Positions 22,801 to 33,359 of a stretch of DNA of 64,000 bases are shown here, piece by piece. The stretch is from Enoplolaimus lenunculus (taxonomy: Eukaryota; Nematoda; Enoplea; Enoplida; Thoracostomopsidae): contig JASANG010000447.1 in assembly GCA_030248215.1 (NCBI GenBank), forward strand, positions 38,635-102,634, in the 5' to 3' direction. Made by a program: the position numbers and the translations under genes. The notes under the pieces are model-generated. The model did no database searches. It saw only the letters and a list, made by a program, of their open reading frames with translations, and was not told where the DNA came from. Each line of letters starts with the position of its first letter. The first letter of the stretch is position 1.

Positions 22801-25800
22801 TATTTTTAGAACCTCAATTTGTGAACTCATTTGACACGGGCGATCAGTATATGTATTTCTTTTTCAACGAAATTGCACTTGAAAATCCTGGTTGCGGACA
22901 CCGTCAAACATACGCGCGAATCGCTCGTATATGCAAGGTCCGTGCTGGTTAATAATTTTTCAATTTATCGCACAGGCGAAGCTAAAATTCTAGCTGTATA
23001 AAAATATTGTCTAACTTATTTTGATGTGAATAACTTTACTCTTCAATGAAGCGGAAGCAATTGTGGTCAGTGTTAGTTTTACGGCCATAACAGTAGGTTA
23101 AGCGTATTTCTAAGCCTGAACCTAAGCCTAAGCGTGGCAAAAGCGTATTCCTAAGCCTAAACCTAAGCCTAAGCAAAAAATTTATTCTTACATGCACGCA
23201 CCTTACGGCCCATGTATAGAACAGGGCCGGATCGTTTTCCGAAGGGGCTATTATAGAGTCAGTTTAAGCTGTAGACTAATTTTTTGCTTAGCTTAGGCTT
23301 AGGCTTAGGAATATGCTTATACTACTGTTCCCGTCCTGTTCTATACATGGCCCCTTAATGGTAACATTGACCCAAAGTTGAACGGTTTTGGGCTGTTATG
23401 CTTTCCCATTCAAGGTTAACGCTTAGGCTTAGCCACGGGCTTACGTTTAATAGGTAAAGGTTTCGGCAAAGTTCTAGCTTAGGGTTACGTAAGCGTTTGT
23501 CAAAACCTAAGCCAAGACCTGAGTCTACGTCTAAGCCTACGTTTGAGCCTAAGCTTGAGCGTACTCCTAACCTGAGCGGTGTCGAGTGTGCCAGGGTCTA
23601 TAATTGTTTTGAAAACACCTGATTTTAGAGCGACGCTGGCGGTGGGCATATTCTGAGATACACGTGGACATCGTTTGTCAAAGCAAGACTTAATTGTTCT
23701 TTGCCAGGAACCCATCCGTTTTATTTTAATCGTTTAGGTAAACAGACTACAATCGCTGCAAAGGCCTGGTCAGTGCCGGAGCGGGACAGCGTGGATCCGA
23801 CCAAAAATTCCAGGGTGAAGGCGCCTTGCGATGATCCAAAATAGTTGTCATTGTGAATTTTTCAATTTGACATACATATCCAAGTTGAATATTAACGGCT
23901 ATTTTTGTTCAAAATCTTGTTAGAACGAGCCCCCAAACGGGGGTATAGGGTTGCTGCTCCATCCCTGGGCCTGCTAGTGTTTAGGTCGCAAATGAGCAGA
24001 TTCAGATCTTTATGCAAAGGAACCAGAGTCCCGACTGTGGGTGCGGGGGAGTGGGTGGGAAACCTTTACGACTACCGTTCCATCCTAATATAAGACTATA
24101 TGCAGTGTTTTGTACGGTGTATTAGTTATTTATTGTACCCGGTAGATTTGTTATGGCCCCATCTGGTATGTACTAATATTTGGTATGAGTTCTGTGTGCA
24201 AGAGTTTAAACGGATAGCAACAATAACGGAAACGAAGAACGGATAAGTGAAATTGCTGAAAATATGCTTACTTTGTCCCAATACAATTGAAGTATGCAAT
24301 TATTCATCGGGCTGTCTAAAATTTTACGGAAAATGTTCACAGTGCATCCGAATGGTTATTATTCTGGATATTTTGCTATTTTTAATTCAAATCAAACAAT
24401 TGCAGCATAAATGCATTGAAAACTTCACTATTCTTAAGCGACTTACAGCTAATTGCGGGTATACAAATAACGAATCCGACATTTTGACACACAACCACGG
24501 ACATCGATTTGTATCGAAAACGGTAACCGGGTGCACATACCTGTCCGGTTGCACATACCTGTTTGTAATTGACCACATTAGCTAAAGGAGTCTATTTACT
24601 GAGCCTAAGCCTAAAATCTAAGTAAACCAACGCTTAAACACCGAAACATTAGTTTTGGTCGTGTGATGGTAAACTTGATTCTAAAAATTATATAATTTTC
24701 TGACATTAATTTGGTATTTTTGATTAAATGTGATTAAAGCACCAGTTTTAAATTCACCGTCAAGTGTCCACTTTATTCGTTGTTAAGTTTTTAATCCGAG
24801 AATTCAATACGAATACAATCTGCAATCAGACTGAAAAATTTATAAAAGCAAAACCAAAAATTACTAAAAAATTAAAATTAAAAATATATTCGTTTTATCG
24901 AATCAAAAATTGCAAATTTAATTTCAGAAAAATATTATAATTTTTAGAATCAAGTTTACCATCACAGGTCGTAAACCTAAGCCCAAGCCTAAAGCTTCGC
25001 AGTCTTTGAAGGTCGACCAGTTTGTCCTACTTATTTGCCAGTCCTACATCGTGTTTGATTAAATAAGGTTGGTTCAAAATATAAACACTTTATTATTAAT
25101 TTTAGTGTCGGTGGAAAATGTTCGACTTGGAGATGATACGTATGTTTATGCTGCGTTCACTTCAATAATGTAAGATGCAATTTATTAATGTTGTTGCGGT
25201 TTTCATAATAAAATTGAACGTCTTTATATTTTTTGTGAACTTTTCATAGCCTTGAAACTAATAACTGTTAGGGTTGCGCGAAACTCGACGTCAGGTGCCG
25301 TCCGTCACCGTGCGTCACCCGTACGCCGCCCGTCCGTCACCGGTCGTAGCATGTGTTATCGTACGTGAGTGATTTGCTTACGATACCGCACGGTGACCGT
25401 CGGGCGCCGTACGGGTGACGCGCGGTGTCGGACAGGTGACGGACGACGTGGGACGTCAACAAAAGTATAGCGGAACCCTTAGTGAATCAAGTAAAAAATC
25501 CAGTGGACGCAAAGAAACCAACCAAGTATATATTAAAATGAATTAAAATACGCAATTTGTTAGTGTGAAAAATATTGCATCCACGTTGACCAGTATATAA
25601 TATTAATTATTACAGCTCAAGTGTTCCTGCAAGTGCAATTTGCGTCTTTAAGCTATCTGCAATTAACGCTGCATTCGATTTCGGTTCGTTTGCTGAACAA
25701 CACGTAATCAACAGCATTTGGCGTCCTGTGCGGACAATAGACGTTCCGACACCGAGACCTGGACAGGTAAAACGGTTCGACTATTATTCTCAGAAGATTT

Positions 25801-28800
25801 GGGATCAGGGTCAACGAATTCATTGTAGAACTGTTTGTTTTTAAACCACAAGGGCTAGATGGGTATGTTTTAATCGTTGAGCGGATTTTTGCTAGGCACC
25901 AACAATCTATTTTACAGCAGTTTAGGCGTCGAAATTCAGCCCGTTCTCACACAGAGTATACTGTGAGCAACTATAATTGCAAAGTGTATACGTGCAATAA
26001 AAGACAACACACTGTATTAAACAATTATTACAAGTATACGCAGTACAAAATCACCACAAGAGTAAGGGCGCCTCGGACTGGAACGTTAAGCGTCTATAGC
26101 TGAGTAGTGACGGTAAACGCCTAGCACATACAAGTGCCGAATTCGAATGGCAGCTTGACATTAATATGTCTCAGATGAAACAGAAAATATTCATGCGAGA
26201 AACGGCGTTAAATTTAAACCTGGATTTTAAACTTCCGGGTTTCTTTCAAATTATAGAAATTTAATATTTTAAAAACTTTCAGTGTGTGATCAATTCTCAT
26301 GACATATCACCGTCGACGCTAAATTTTATCAAATCTCATCCGTTGATTTATTCGCCAATCGCTGGAGCTGTTGTTTTTCATCGTCACGATTTGTTGCTGA
26401 GTAAACTTCAATTGGATCCAATTTCACTTCGAACAGATGCCACTGACGATACTAAAGTCGAACGCGATGTTATCGTTTATGCAGCGTCTGGTAAAATGCA
26501 TCTTCCACAATATCTTGCGTACATCATGTCACAATTGTCACATGTCTGTCATGTACAGGTCAAGAAAATGAATGCTTGACGAGTATATGACAGCTTGTCA
26601 TTCAGATGTACTTTACATCACTGTTGTTTTTCACGTTATTTATGGCAATCAATTCTGAACAACGCTTAAAATTTAAATAATTGTAGAAGAAACTTTTGTC
26701 AATCTTAAATATTTATATGGAATGCAAAAAAATGTAGTCAAAATTGTAAAAAACTTTACGGATTTGAAATAATTTTAAAGAATTGCAGAATATTAAGTAA
26801 TGGCGAAAATTGAAAAATAATTGCAGAAGTTTAAAAACATATTGAGTAATTTAGGTAATTGCAAAAATTCGTTTAGAATTACACCACTTACGTGTACTAT
26901 TAATTAAATTAAAACTTTTAGAACCGAAATTTGAAATAAAACCGCAAGCGTAAGTTTTCTTGCGTAAATGAAACCATGGGCGAATGTTTCATACATTTTA
27001 AAACGGAAATTAGTAATGCCAGAACATTGACATGCCCGTAGCCAGAGGGTGGCCACAAGATGCTCAGCTCCCTCCAGGAACAATTTTAGCCCCCGTAGAA
27101 AATATTCAACCTTGTTTTGTAAGTCATCGAAAACCCTTGTATGCCCATCCTCAAAATTGTTTAGCCCATTTAGCAAGGTGAGTGGGATACGGGCTGACAG
27201 TTACCATAAACATTCGTTATATCTTTGTATGGAACATTTTAGATATTGGAATCGTTCATAAGCTGATACATAACCCTAACAAAAATGACAAATCAAGCGA
27301 CTTGATCGCTAGTTATCAACTGCCACATAAGCAACAGATTCAAGCAATGCAAATATTAAAGGTATAATCGAAAACGTTGGTTTTATAATTTTGTTTGCTG
27401 AAACATTTTGATTTTAACCGAAAAGTAGACAGGTTAAAATTGTGAACCTATTTATTGCTGCTTAAAATGAACATAAAAGTTTATTAAACCGCATAAGAAA
27501 TGATTTATCAACTAATTTTGGTCGCTGCTAAATCTTTGATGTCAATATTTTTGCTGAAACGTTATGGCAAATGTGTACAACACGGATGTAACAGTAGTAG
27601 TATTAACATATTCCAAAACCTGAGCCCAAACGTAAACGTAAGTATGACCTATACCTATGACTAAGCGTAAGCAAAAAATTAGTCAAAAGATTAAGCTTAC
27701 TCTATTGCAGTCCCGCAAAAACGCGTTTCGCTCCTGATGTTTACATGAGCCAACATAAAACAAGGCCTGCGCTACTTTTAAAAGTGTCGCGTTTTTTGCG
27801 AAAATTTAGGCTTACGCTTAGGCTTAGGGTTAGCAATATGCTCAAGCAATAGTTACGCCACGTAAGCCAAGGATTTTGGAATATGCCAAAGTTGCTGTTA
27901 GACCCGTAAAAGTAATCATTGGCCGATAAAAGCAGTCTAAAGCGCAAGCAATAATTGTAACTAATAGAAATACTAAAATATATATTTAGAATCATTTCGT
28001 CTACATCGCTCAAGACTCGATGGTTACTCAATTTCCAGTTGATCAATGCTATCGTTATGCATTCTGTGTTTCATGCACACGTGATCCGTATTGCAGTTGG
28101 AGCGTTTCGCAAGCTGAATGCGTCCGTAGTCACAGTTCTCACAAATATCGAAACGAGTGAGTTTCTGACAATTAAATTCTGTACGCAGCCGCATCGTCAA
28201 CAATTTACTTAAAATTTACACTTTCTGGAACGAAATTATTTTAGGTTTCCAAAAATTGTTTTTTGTTTCAAAAATAATTTTTCAAATTTGACCGAATTAG
28301 GTATGTCTTTTATAGTAGAGATTATCGACATATATGTCTTGAATTCTAGGCTATTAATTCAGAGATATTTTAGAAATAAAATTTAGACATGTAAGAGTGT
28401 TGAAATTTTAAGACAATTTTTTGCGTGTTCCAATGTTTTTTTGGAAACCGTATCCACCGATCACACCATAACAAACCTTCTTTAGCAGTTCGCTTAGTAG
28501 CATCCCTCTTCTATCAACTGCGTCCGTTGAAACGGGGGGGCCCAGGTAGCCGAGCTTGATATAGAAAAATATTGCGCTCCCACCCTATTCAAGTTTAATC
28601 CGACTTGAAAATTTTCTAAAACACGAGATGGCAATCCTGAGAATTTTAGCCACCTGACGCTTTGCTAGGATATTGATTTGCGAGGGGTTTAGACAATTGA
28701 ACCTTGCAGCAAATGTTGAGTTTTGAAGAATTCGCGAGCGAACCGACCGGAACGTTTGGACACAATTTTAAAATGGGTGCGTCCCATTAAAAAACTTCAT

Positions 28801-31800
28801 TTTGTGTGCGGATTCGATAGGTCGATTCAACCGCTGGATATCATCGATCGACGCTCAATCCTCTGCATTTAAAACTAAATGAAAAAAACTGTCGCGAGCT
28901 AAGCGAGACGAGAAGATAGGCTAAATTTTAGTATTAATTTCCATTTGCAACAGTGGCATCATGCGCCTTAGTGCATGGGTGTAGACCCTATACTGCAGCG
29001 GGCAGGACACATGTAGGTCTTCCATAGCATGCTCAGCGGGCCACGACTCTGATGTCCATACCATTACAGACTATAAACACACGATAACAACGTAGCATTT
29101 TCTAAATATAGGCCCAATAATTAACTACTTATTAAATATCAAAAAACAAACCATAGTGATCTAACCTATAGAAAAAACAGCCAAAATATGCAAGGTAGGT
29201 ATGTCATTATATAATGCAAAACTGATTTCATTTGAAAAAATTCGTAATTATACTAGAATCCCTATAACTGACCAACATCCAAGGTCATTGCTATAGATTT
29301 CAGTTTGGCAGGGTTTAAACTCATGTAAAAGAAAATGTTTTGACCTTTAGGATCCAAAAGAATATTCTGCTGTTAATAGTGTTTATTCGTGTCACTTCAA
29401 TTTTCGAATGAAGATATATCTTTTTTATATCTATGCTTTGTAAGCGTCCTGCTGCCATTTCTATCAGTTTCCAGCTTTATTGATCCTGTTTTTCAGTATA
29501 ATTGGATATTCGTTCAAAAAGCGTTGTCCTCAACGAATCGCCCGGCACCGCAAAATTGCTTACATTGGCGATATCATTCATTTCAAATGTAGCGTTGACG
29601 ATAATAATTATTCAAACGAAAACCGCAACACGTCCGCAGGAGCTGTTTGGAAACGTGACGGCGAGTCAGATTTAAATTCCAATGGTCGATTTCAACTCAC
29701 AGTTAAAAACGATTTGATTATATTAAATGTAAGGTGACGATTTCAGGAGCGCATACAAAGCAAACGATAAGAATATATCAGCTTGCTGAGAACACAAAGA
29801 AAATTACTTTTTACTTGCTTTATATAGACCGCCTGGATCCTTGATTGCCAAAACATTTCTTTACACGAAACCAGAATTTTGACTACACTTTTGAACGGTT
29901 TCAATCGTTTTCATTTGGGCTTTTTGTTCTGTGCAGGTTTAGCCGAAATTATATATGACCGGTTTTGCGCAATGCACATAAAAGTTAGTGAATGCACATC
30001 AATCTGTATGCAAATTTTCGTTTCACAGAACAATCATTGTTTTGTTGTAAGAAAATAATGTAAACAAAATAATGCTGGAACGTTGCCCAAAATACGTATG
30101 TGGGGCATTCCAGCGTTAATGATGACGATTTTTTAATGGAGAAACTTTTAACAACAACTTTTATCTTTTACATTTATGCGATCGCTGCAGCAAAGTATTC
30201 TTTATGATTAATTTTAGGTTACCGCATCCGATACAGGAGTATACGAATGCTTGCTACAAGGCCAACCTGTTGCCAGTTACAGCCTTGTTGTTGATAGCAG
30301 TGAGTATACAGATTTCGTCCAAAGTTACTTTCAATGGCGTAACCGTAGTATAAGCATATTCCTAAGCTTGAGTCTCAGTGTAAGGATAAGCCTCCTAACT
30401 AAGCCTAAGCCTATTCAAATATTAGTCTGCCTATATTTCAATAAAACATAGTAAGATTTTTCAGACAGTCAGTTGAAGCAGTAAAAATAGGTAAACTTAA
30501 AGTTTCACACAAACGTTGTATTAAGTGAAGCTCTACAACCCTCAAAGTTTTCTAGTTTACGTTTTCAGTTCTCAATCTATTAGTAAATGCCATTCACCCA
30601 CTGTGGCTCAAACAGTAATGCTTTTAGACGCTGACTGTAAATAGTAAATTTGTTCATACGTACAAGCCTTTGCTCGTATATTGATGATACATGCTACACA
30701 CTCCTGAGAATACGAGTCTTAAGCATATAAGTCAAATTGTAAGCTTGTTTTAATAAAACCAAGAGTGGATGATCACTCTAACAAGAGTGTGCAACTGGGT
30801 ACATTCTGTGTATTAAAGAATGTACCCGGCACGCGTTGCGTTTTTGGCCAACCCCCCTCATTTTGGGGGGGGGGGGGTCAATTTTACGTTCTTTTTACAC
30901 GTGTATCCGCCAGCCAACACCGAAAATATAATCGGACCACAATTTTGTATATACATTAGCGCACGAATTTCAACATCGATGGAGATTTTGACCCCCCCCA
31001 CAAATAGGGGGGTATGCGAACAATGCAACGCGCGCTGGGTAGATATTTTTCTACTTAGAATGTACCCAGTTGAATACTCTTGTTAAAGGGTATCATGCAC
31101 TCTTGATAAAACCGATCGCTTTTTATTCTCTTAATAGATATATTTGGGTTAGCAAATCTGTATTTTCATACAAATATATTGTTTCAGCTCATTGTGTTGG
31201 CGCTCAGTTGTCGCATCCGTATCATATGTTTTATCGTGATTTTTGTCGCGAATTTCAAGATTATAAGAATACTGTTCGGGAATGGCGGATGTGGTACGAT
31301 GAGCAGGTAAGCATTTTTAGTAATTTAATATTTGCAGTATAAATAAAATAACTACTCTTGAACTTTAAGCGAATTCAACATTAGCTTATTTGATTTTAGT
31401 TACGGCATTTATGAGCGCAGCCAGCAGTGCCGGAGACAGTTAGTTCTCAAATATTTTGTTTACAATCTTGTTAGGGTGAAGTCTCTGTTCGGGGAGTGGG
31501 TCTTCCAAATGAAGGGGTGTTTACAATCTTGTTAGGGTGAAGACTCTGTTCGGGGTGTGGGTCTTCCAAATGAAGGGGGGTGGCTGCTCCGGCCCTGGTT
31601 AGACAGAATTTTATTTCAGGTTGGTTTAATCTTATTTTTACTGCCGAATTTAGAATTTCATTTTGAAGTCTGTTAGGAATGTTCTGTTTCTTACTTCGTC
31701 ATAAATTTCGAGCAGAAATATATCCTCGTTATCGTTAGCGTTGTATACGTTATTAATGGCATAGCCAAATTTTTGCTGTATCCGGCTATAGCAATTTTCA

Positions 31801-32818
31801 ATTGGTTACAATAAATACCATTAATATTCATATACAAACATACATGTTTTTTAATCTCTTCTTTTAACCTTTTTCGGGTTAAGCCCTATTCACACGTGCA
31901 ATTTTTTGCTGCGAGAACTTACATCTGCAACTTGTACTTGCAAGTTTTGTCTAAAACCCGTTCGGAAAACTGGCAGCTGCAAATAATTCATAAAAAATCA
32001 TAACCAGGAATTTACTTCACATGTGTGAACAACCATACAAGATCACTGAATTCGTTGCAGCCGCTTTCTCATTCGCTAATGGAAAAATGCAAGTTCTATT
32101 TGCAATTTGCAGCTGCAAGTTCCGCTGAAAAAACTTGCACTTATGAATAGGGTTTTGATCATTGGTTGGTACCCAAAACATTTCAACACATGTCTCTGCC
32201 CCTTGACCAAGTAACAAACGAAGCTTAAAATTAATAACGTGATACCAAACAGATTATAAGGGAGCAAAAGGGATGGCCTAGGCCGCAGTGAATATTTTGC
32301 CCCCTCTAAAAAAGTTTCAACCTTGCCTATAAGGCAACGAAAACCCTTGTATGCCCCTCGTGAAAATTTTTTTAGAATATTTTTACCCCATACAAGGTGA
32401 ACTGGCTACTAGCCTCATGTAGAGATGCCACAATATATGGGATAAACATATATTGACACATAACTTTTTAATTCTGCTTACAAAATTTCCGCAAGGGTGG
32501 GTGACGATGTCTTTGGAAAGGGCGACGCTCCCCCTGAGTTACGGCCCTGCTGCTCAAAATGTTTACTTCACTTTATAGAACGCGTGTCAGCGACAAAAAC
32601 ACAACCGCGGACAACCATCAACAACGCAGTCCGAATTGTTACCAAAGACACCAGCAACAACAACAACTTCGCCAAACCAAAGAAAACCAACGCTGAAACC
32701 AGTCAAAAACTCGTGGACCAATGGAAGTAGTAATCCGTCATCGCTTTTCTATTTTCATCGACGGTACTCGAATACCCGGTATCGTGAGTTGAAACCGGAA
32801 ACTATTGTTCGTACGTAA
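16816..32818 (+). CDS. mab-20: Secreted class 2 semaphorin (Sema-PSI-Ig), complete, 18 exons
   Basis: Exons: 16816-16936, 17399-17480, 17977-18034, 18764-18835, 19597-19701, 20799-20889, 21950-22111, 22810-22937, 23629-23737, 25106-25169, 25616-25766, 26283-26490, 27243-27361, 27990-28156, 29497-29728, 30218-30299, 31188-31306, 32579-32818. All introns are GT-AG, the phases agree throughout, and the total is 2310 nt (769 aa plus stop). Residues 1-19 form a signal peptide ([18 protein letters not shown]). The Sema domain spans about 45-505, with landmarks [66 protein letters not shown] and [12 protein letters not shown] Cys-rich PSI domain (CTRDPYCSW) follows at about 506-546, then one Ig domain (about 555-648; FKCSV...[11 protein letters not shown]). 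A Ser/Thr/Pro-rich basic tail ends [19 protein letters not shown]. There is no transmembrane segment or GPI signal. Class 2 semaphorins are secreted guidance and cell-sorting cues that bind plexins; MAB-20 is the nematode member. Assignment to mab-20 is inferred from domain layout. An in-frame ATG with a signal peptide supports the start; any 5' UTR exon is unknown. Confidence 0.93.
17631..17895 (-). mobile_element. TIR element with an internal tRNA-like module (semaphorin intron 2)
   Basis: Ends TTAACCCTTTCTCACATGAA and, inverted, TTAACACCTTTTCACATTGA. On the minus strand it contains CTATAGCTGAGTGGTGATGG (A-box-like) and GAGTTCGAATCCTAGC (B box) at tRNA spacing. Related copies: 25939-26210 and 61627-62298. 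Confidence 0.75.
18108..18552. repeat. Two-copy 223-bp tandem duplication (semaphorin intron 3)
   Basis: GAAAAGCGATGATTATGTGT recurs at 18108 and 18331, and the copies match closely over about 220 bp. Each contains a GGGATATATCC-like palindrome following AGAAATTTCGGCGG. Open frames in both copies translate alike but show no known family. Confidence 0.9.
18967..19047. mobile_element. Internally deleted CACTGCAAAAA element (semaphorin intron 4)
   Basis: Only about 80 bp: left end CACTGCAAAAAATGGTGT and right end GAGAGTCAATTTGACTCACC to GCAGTG, lacking most of the interior. Confidence 0.65.
19171..19387. mobile_element. TIR element, CACTGCAAAAA family (semaphorin intron 4)
   Basis: Ends CAGTGCAAAAAATGTTGAGT and, inverted, TGCAAAAAAGTGAGTCAAAT, with two GACTCTGGCGGAGT-type internal inverted repeats. 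Intergenic and intronic copies share one consensus. Confidence 0.8.
20153..20400. mobile_element. TIR element, ACTGTAAATTTC family (semaphorin intron 5)
   Basis: Degenerate ends (CATTGTAATTTTGAGTGAGT; TTCACAGTGTA) around AACTCAGA palindromes. The match is strongest in the interior, with GTTAATGTTTACTGATATTA shared with 9450-9687. Confidence 0.65.
20692..20768. repeat. (ATT)n microsatellite (semaphorin intron 5)
   Basis: Imperfect ATT/TTA trinucleotides 30 bp before the acceptor of exon 6. Confidence 0.85.
20979..21900. mobile_element. Foldback element with GAGCGAAGCTCG ends and four internal repeats (semaphorin intron 6)
   Basis: Terminal inverted arms TTGAGCGAAGCTCG (20979-20992) and CGAGCTTCGCTCAA (21887-21900). 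The left part carries stacked GTCCGTCTGTCCGT and the phrase GGCTGAACCGATTTTGATAA, common in invertebrate dispersed repeats. From about 21190 four imperfect repeats of 165-185 bp follow, each with AAGGGTTTTTGGGTGCGAGG and AATAGTTAGCTAATAGCTAA. Non-coding. Confidence 0.8.
22154..22320. mobile_element. TIR element, CAGGGCCGGAGC family (semaphorin intron 7)
   Basis: Ends CAGGGCCGGAGC and, inverted, GCTCCGGCCCTG. Other copies: 23771-23967, 31425-31597, 43887-44061. Two of those have 8-bp flanking duplications (7 of 8 identical), pointing to the hAT superfamily. Confidence 0.85.
22587..22797. mobile_element. TIR element, GGCCCATATTCTCAAATG family (semaphorin intron 7)
   Basis: Left end GGCCCATATATTCAAATGCA, right end inverted AGTGTCCGTAATCTCAAATG, both followed inward by AGCACCCATCATCAGTT-like sequence. 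The right end is 12 bp before the first base of semaphorin exon 8. Full second copy 32963-33180; fragments 15418-15480, 30661-30722, 61165-61237. Confidence 0.75.
23065..23195 (+). mobile_element. Partial TTAGGC element, type B (semaphorin intron 8)
   Basis: GTCAGTGTTAGTTTTACGGC then AACAGTAGGTTAAGCGTATT, two GCCTAA arrays split by GCGTGGCAAAAGCGT, and AAAAAATTTATTCT. The right terminus is missing. Confidence 0.7.
23217..23352 (-). mobile_element. TTAGGC element, type A, both ends present (semaphorin intron 8)
   Basis: Ends GGCCCATGTATAGAACAGGG and, inverted, GGCCATGTATAGAACAGG. Only three TTAGGC-like units remain. CCTTA lies beside both ends. Confidence 0.85.
23771..23967. mobile_element. 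TIR element, CAGTGCCGGAGC family (semaphorin intron 9)
   Basis: Ends CAGTGCCGGAGC and, inverted, CAGGGATGGAGCAGC. Flanked by GGCCTGGT and GGCCTGCT (7 of 8 identical), an 8-bp target duplication. Confidence 0.85.
24204..24590. mobile_element. Fragment of the AACGGAAAC element family (semaphorin intron 9)
   Basis: Begins GTTTAAACGGATAGCAACAA with TAACGGAAACGAAGAACGG, and shares AATTGCAGCATAAATG and the central layout with 4241-5081 and 51310-51700. The right terminus is unclear. Confidence 0.55.
24663..24966. mobile_element. 304-bp TIR element with GTGATGGTAAACTTGATTCT ends (semaphorin intron 9)
   Basis: Perfect inverted arms of about 30 bp, flanked by GGTCGT on each side (24657-24662, 24967-24972). 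The arms sit between two weak GCCTAA stretches, so the element may have landed in an older TTAGGC element. AT-rich core, non-coding; no other copy seen here. Confidence 0.8.
25271..25478. mobile_element. GC-rich CGTCCGTCACCG TIR element (semaphorin intron 10)
   Basis: Ends GGGTTGCGCGAAACTCGACG and, inverted, GGGTTCCGCTATACTTTTGT. TTA flanks both sides (PIF/Harbinger-like). Core CGTCCGTCACCG repeats with a central GTACGTGAGT. Copies: 42680-42891, 44385-44665, 47098-47617, 53096-53285. Confidence 0.8.
25939..26210 (+). mobile_element. TIR element with internal tRNA-like module (semaphorin intron 11)
   Basis: Left CCCGTTCTCACACAGAGTAT, right GCGAGAAACGGCGTTAA. It contains CTATAGCTGAGTAGTGACGG and GAATTCGAATGGCAG (A- and B-box positions), then CAGAAAATATTCATGCGAGA shared with 17631-17895. 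Confidence 0.7.
27034..27194. mobile_element. GCCCGTAGCCAG-type repeat (semaphorin intron 12)
   Basis: Ends GCCCGTAGCCAG and, inverted, GCCCGTATCCCACTC. Internal AAAATATTCAACCTTG and CATCGAAAACCCTTGTATGC are diagnostic. Copies: 32272-32416, 38838-39003, 42108-42264 (inverted), 46705-46862, 63365-63512; a decayed one near 17095-17175. Confidence 0.8.
27566..27752 (+). mobile_element. Diverged TTAGGC-type element (semaphorin intron 13)
   Basis: Shows AACAGTAGTAGTATTAACAT, a decayed hexamer zone, TTAGTCAAAAGATTAAGC, CTCTATTGCAGTCCCGC and GATGTTTACATGAGCC in the canonical order. Few perfect GCCTAA units remain, so it is an older copy. Confidence 0.75.
28157..29496. other. Semaphorin intron 14, with a possible extra small exon
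   Basis: Mostly unremarkable sequence with a G-run and GGCCCAGGTAGCCGAGC near 28536-28555. At 29353-29390, between an acceptor-like CTTTAG and a [15 protein letters not shown] can be read with an end phase that fits exon 15, but the entry phase does not fit exon 14. Direct splicing of exons 14 and 15 is in frame and was preferred. Confidence 0.45.
29960..30113. repeat. Dispersed repeat with terminal hairpin (semaphorin intron 15)
   Basis: The last 40 bp form a stem: GCTGGAACGTTGCCC pairs imperfectly with GGGGCATTCCAGC around AAAATACGTATGT. The upstream 110 bp matches 11225-11425. A 3' hairpin recalls Helitron-type ends, but the usual CTRR terminus is not evident. Confidence 0.5.
30313..30425 (+). 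mobile_element. One-ended TTAGGC element, type B (semaphorin intron 16)
   Basis: Left end CCAAAGTTACTTTCAATGGC, then CGTAGTATAAGCATATTCCT and scattered AAGCCTAAGCC; stops after AAATATTAGTCTGCC. Confidence 0.65.
30761..31105. mobile_element. CAAGAGTG TIR element with perfect 8-bp duplication (semaphorin intron 16)
   Basis: Flanked by ATAAAACC at 30753-30760 and 31106-31113. Long inverted arms (about 110 bp) run from AAGAGTGGATGATCACTC through GCACGCGTTGCG to a C/G-rich box (CCCCCCTCATTTTGGGGGG type). The 8-bp duplication indicates hAT-like transposition. No transposase. Confidence 0.9.
31425..31597. mobile_element. CAGTGCCGGAG element with internal 60-bp duplication (semaphorin intron 17)
   Basis: Ends CAGTGCCGGAG and, inverted, CAGGGCCGGAGCAGCC. 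A segment starting TGTTTACAATCTTGTTAGGG occurs twice in tandem inside it. Confidence 0.8.
31882..32156. mobile_element. TIR element, AGCCCTATTCACACGTGCAA (semaphorin intron 17)
   Basis: Ends AGCCCTATTCACACGTGCAA and, inverted, AACCCTATTCATAAGTGCAA, with more internal CTTGCAGCTGCAAG palindromes. Shorter relatives at 44868-44918 and 49508-49690. Confidence 0.75.
32272..32416. mobile_element. GCCCGTAGCCAG-type repeat (semaphorin intron 17)
   Basis: Shares AAAGTTTCAACCTTGCCTAT, CGAAAACCCTTGTATGCCCC and a CAAGGTGAACTGGCTAC end with 27034-27194. Confidence 0.75.
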
Positions 32819-32913
32819 AATTTAATACTGTTTTTAGCAGGGTGCATTATGATACAGGTTTGTGTGTTTATTGCTTTTGAATTTATCACGGATCTGGTTA
32901 TTTTTAACATTAA

Positions 32914-32919
32914 AATAAA
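32914..32919 (+). promoter_or_regulatory. Candidate poly(A) signal of the semaphorin gene
   Basis: AATAAA lies about 95 nt after the semaphorin stop codon. It is the first canonical hexamer downstream, and a transposon copy begins about 45 bp further on. This is placement by motif only. Confidence 0.4.
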
Positions 32920-32962
32920 TTTTTCTAAAATCTTCCGTTTCTATTTTATAAGCGGTCTTCTT

Positions 32963-33180
32963 GGCCCGTATATATTCTCAAATGTGTGTAGCACCTATCA
33001 TCGGTTAATGACCGGAAGCTTTCGAACCGGTAATAATGAAGTTCGAAACTGAGTACAGTTTTTAGATTTCAGTTTTACTACTGCTGTGCTAATTTTGAGA
33101 AACGCAATTGCCTCAGTTGTCAGTCTGACAAACTATTGCTAACTGGTAATAGGTGCTATACGCATTGGAGAAAATGGACA
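32963..33180. mobile_element. TIR element, GGCCC..ATTCTCAAATGTG family
   Basis: Ends GGCCCGTATATATTCTCAAA and, inverted, TCCATTTTCTCCAATGCG, each with TAGCACCTATCATC-like inner sequence. It lies just past the semaphorin poly(A) candidate. Confidence 0.7.
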
Positions 33181-33359
33181 TTTGTTGGAATAAGATTAGA
33201 CTATGCCGTTAATAAGCAGATGACAGAACATGCAATTCGTGTAACAGAACTTTATACTGTGCTCTGTTTAGGAATATAGATTTCGGGAACCAGACAAGTG
33301 AACGAACTCCCACAAAAACTTTATTTAAATTCCTTATAATATTGTGAAACTACATTATA

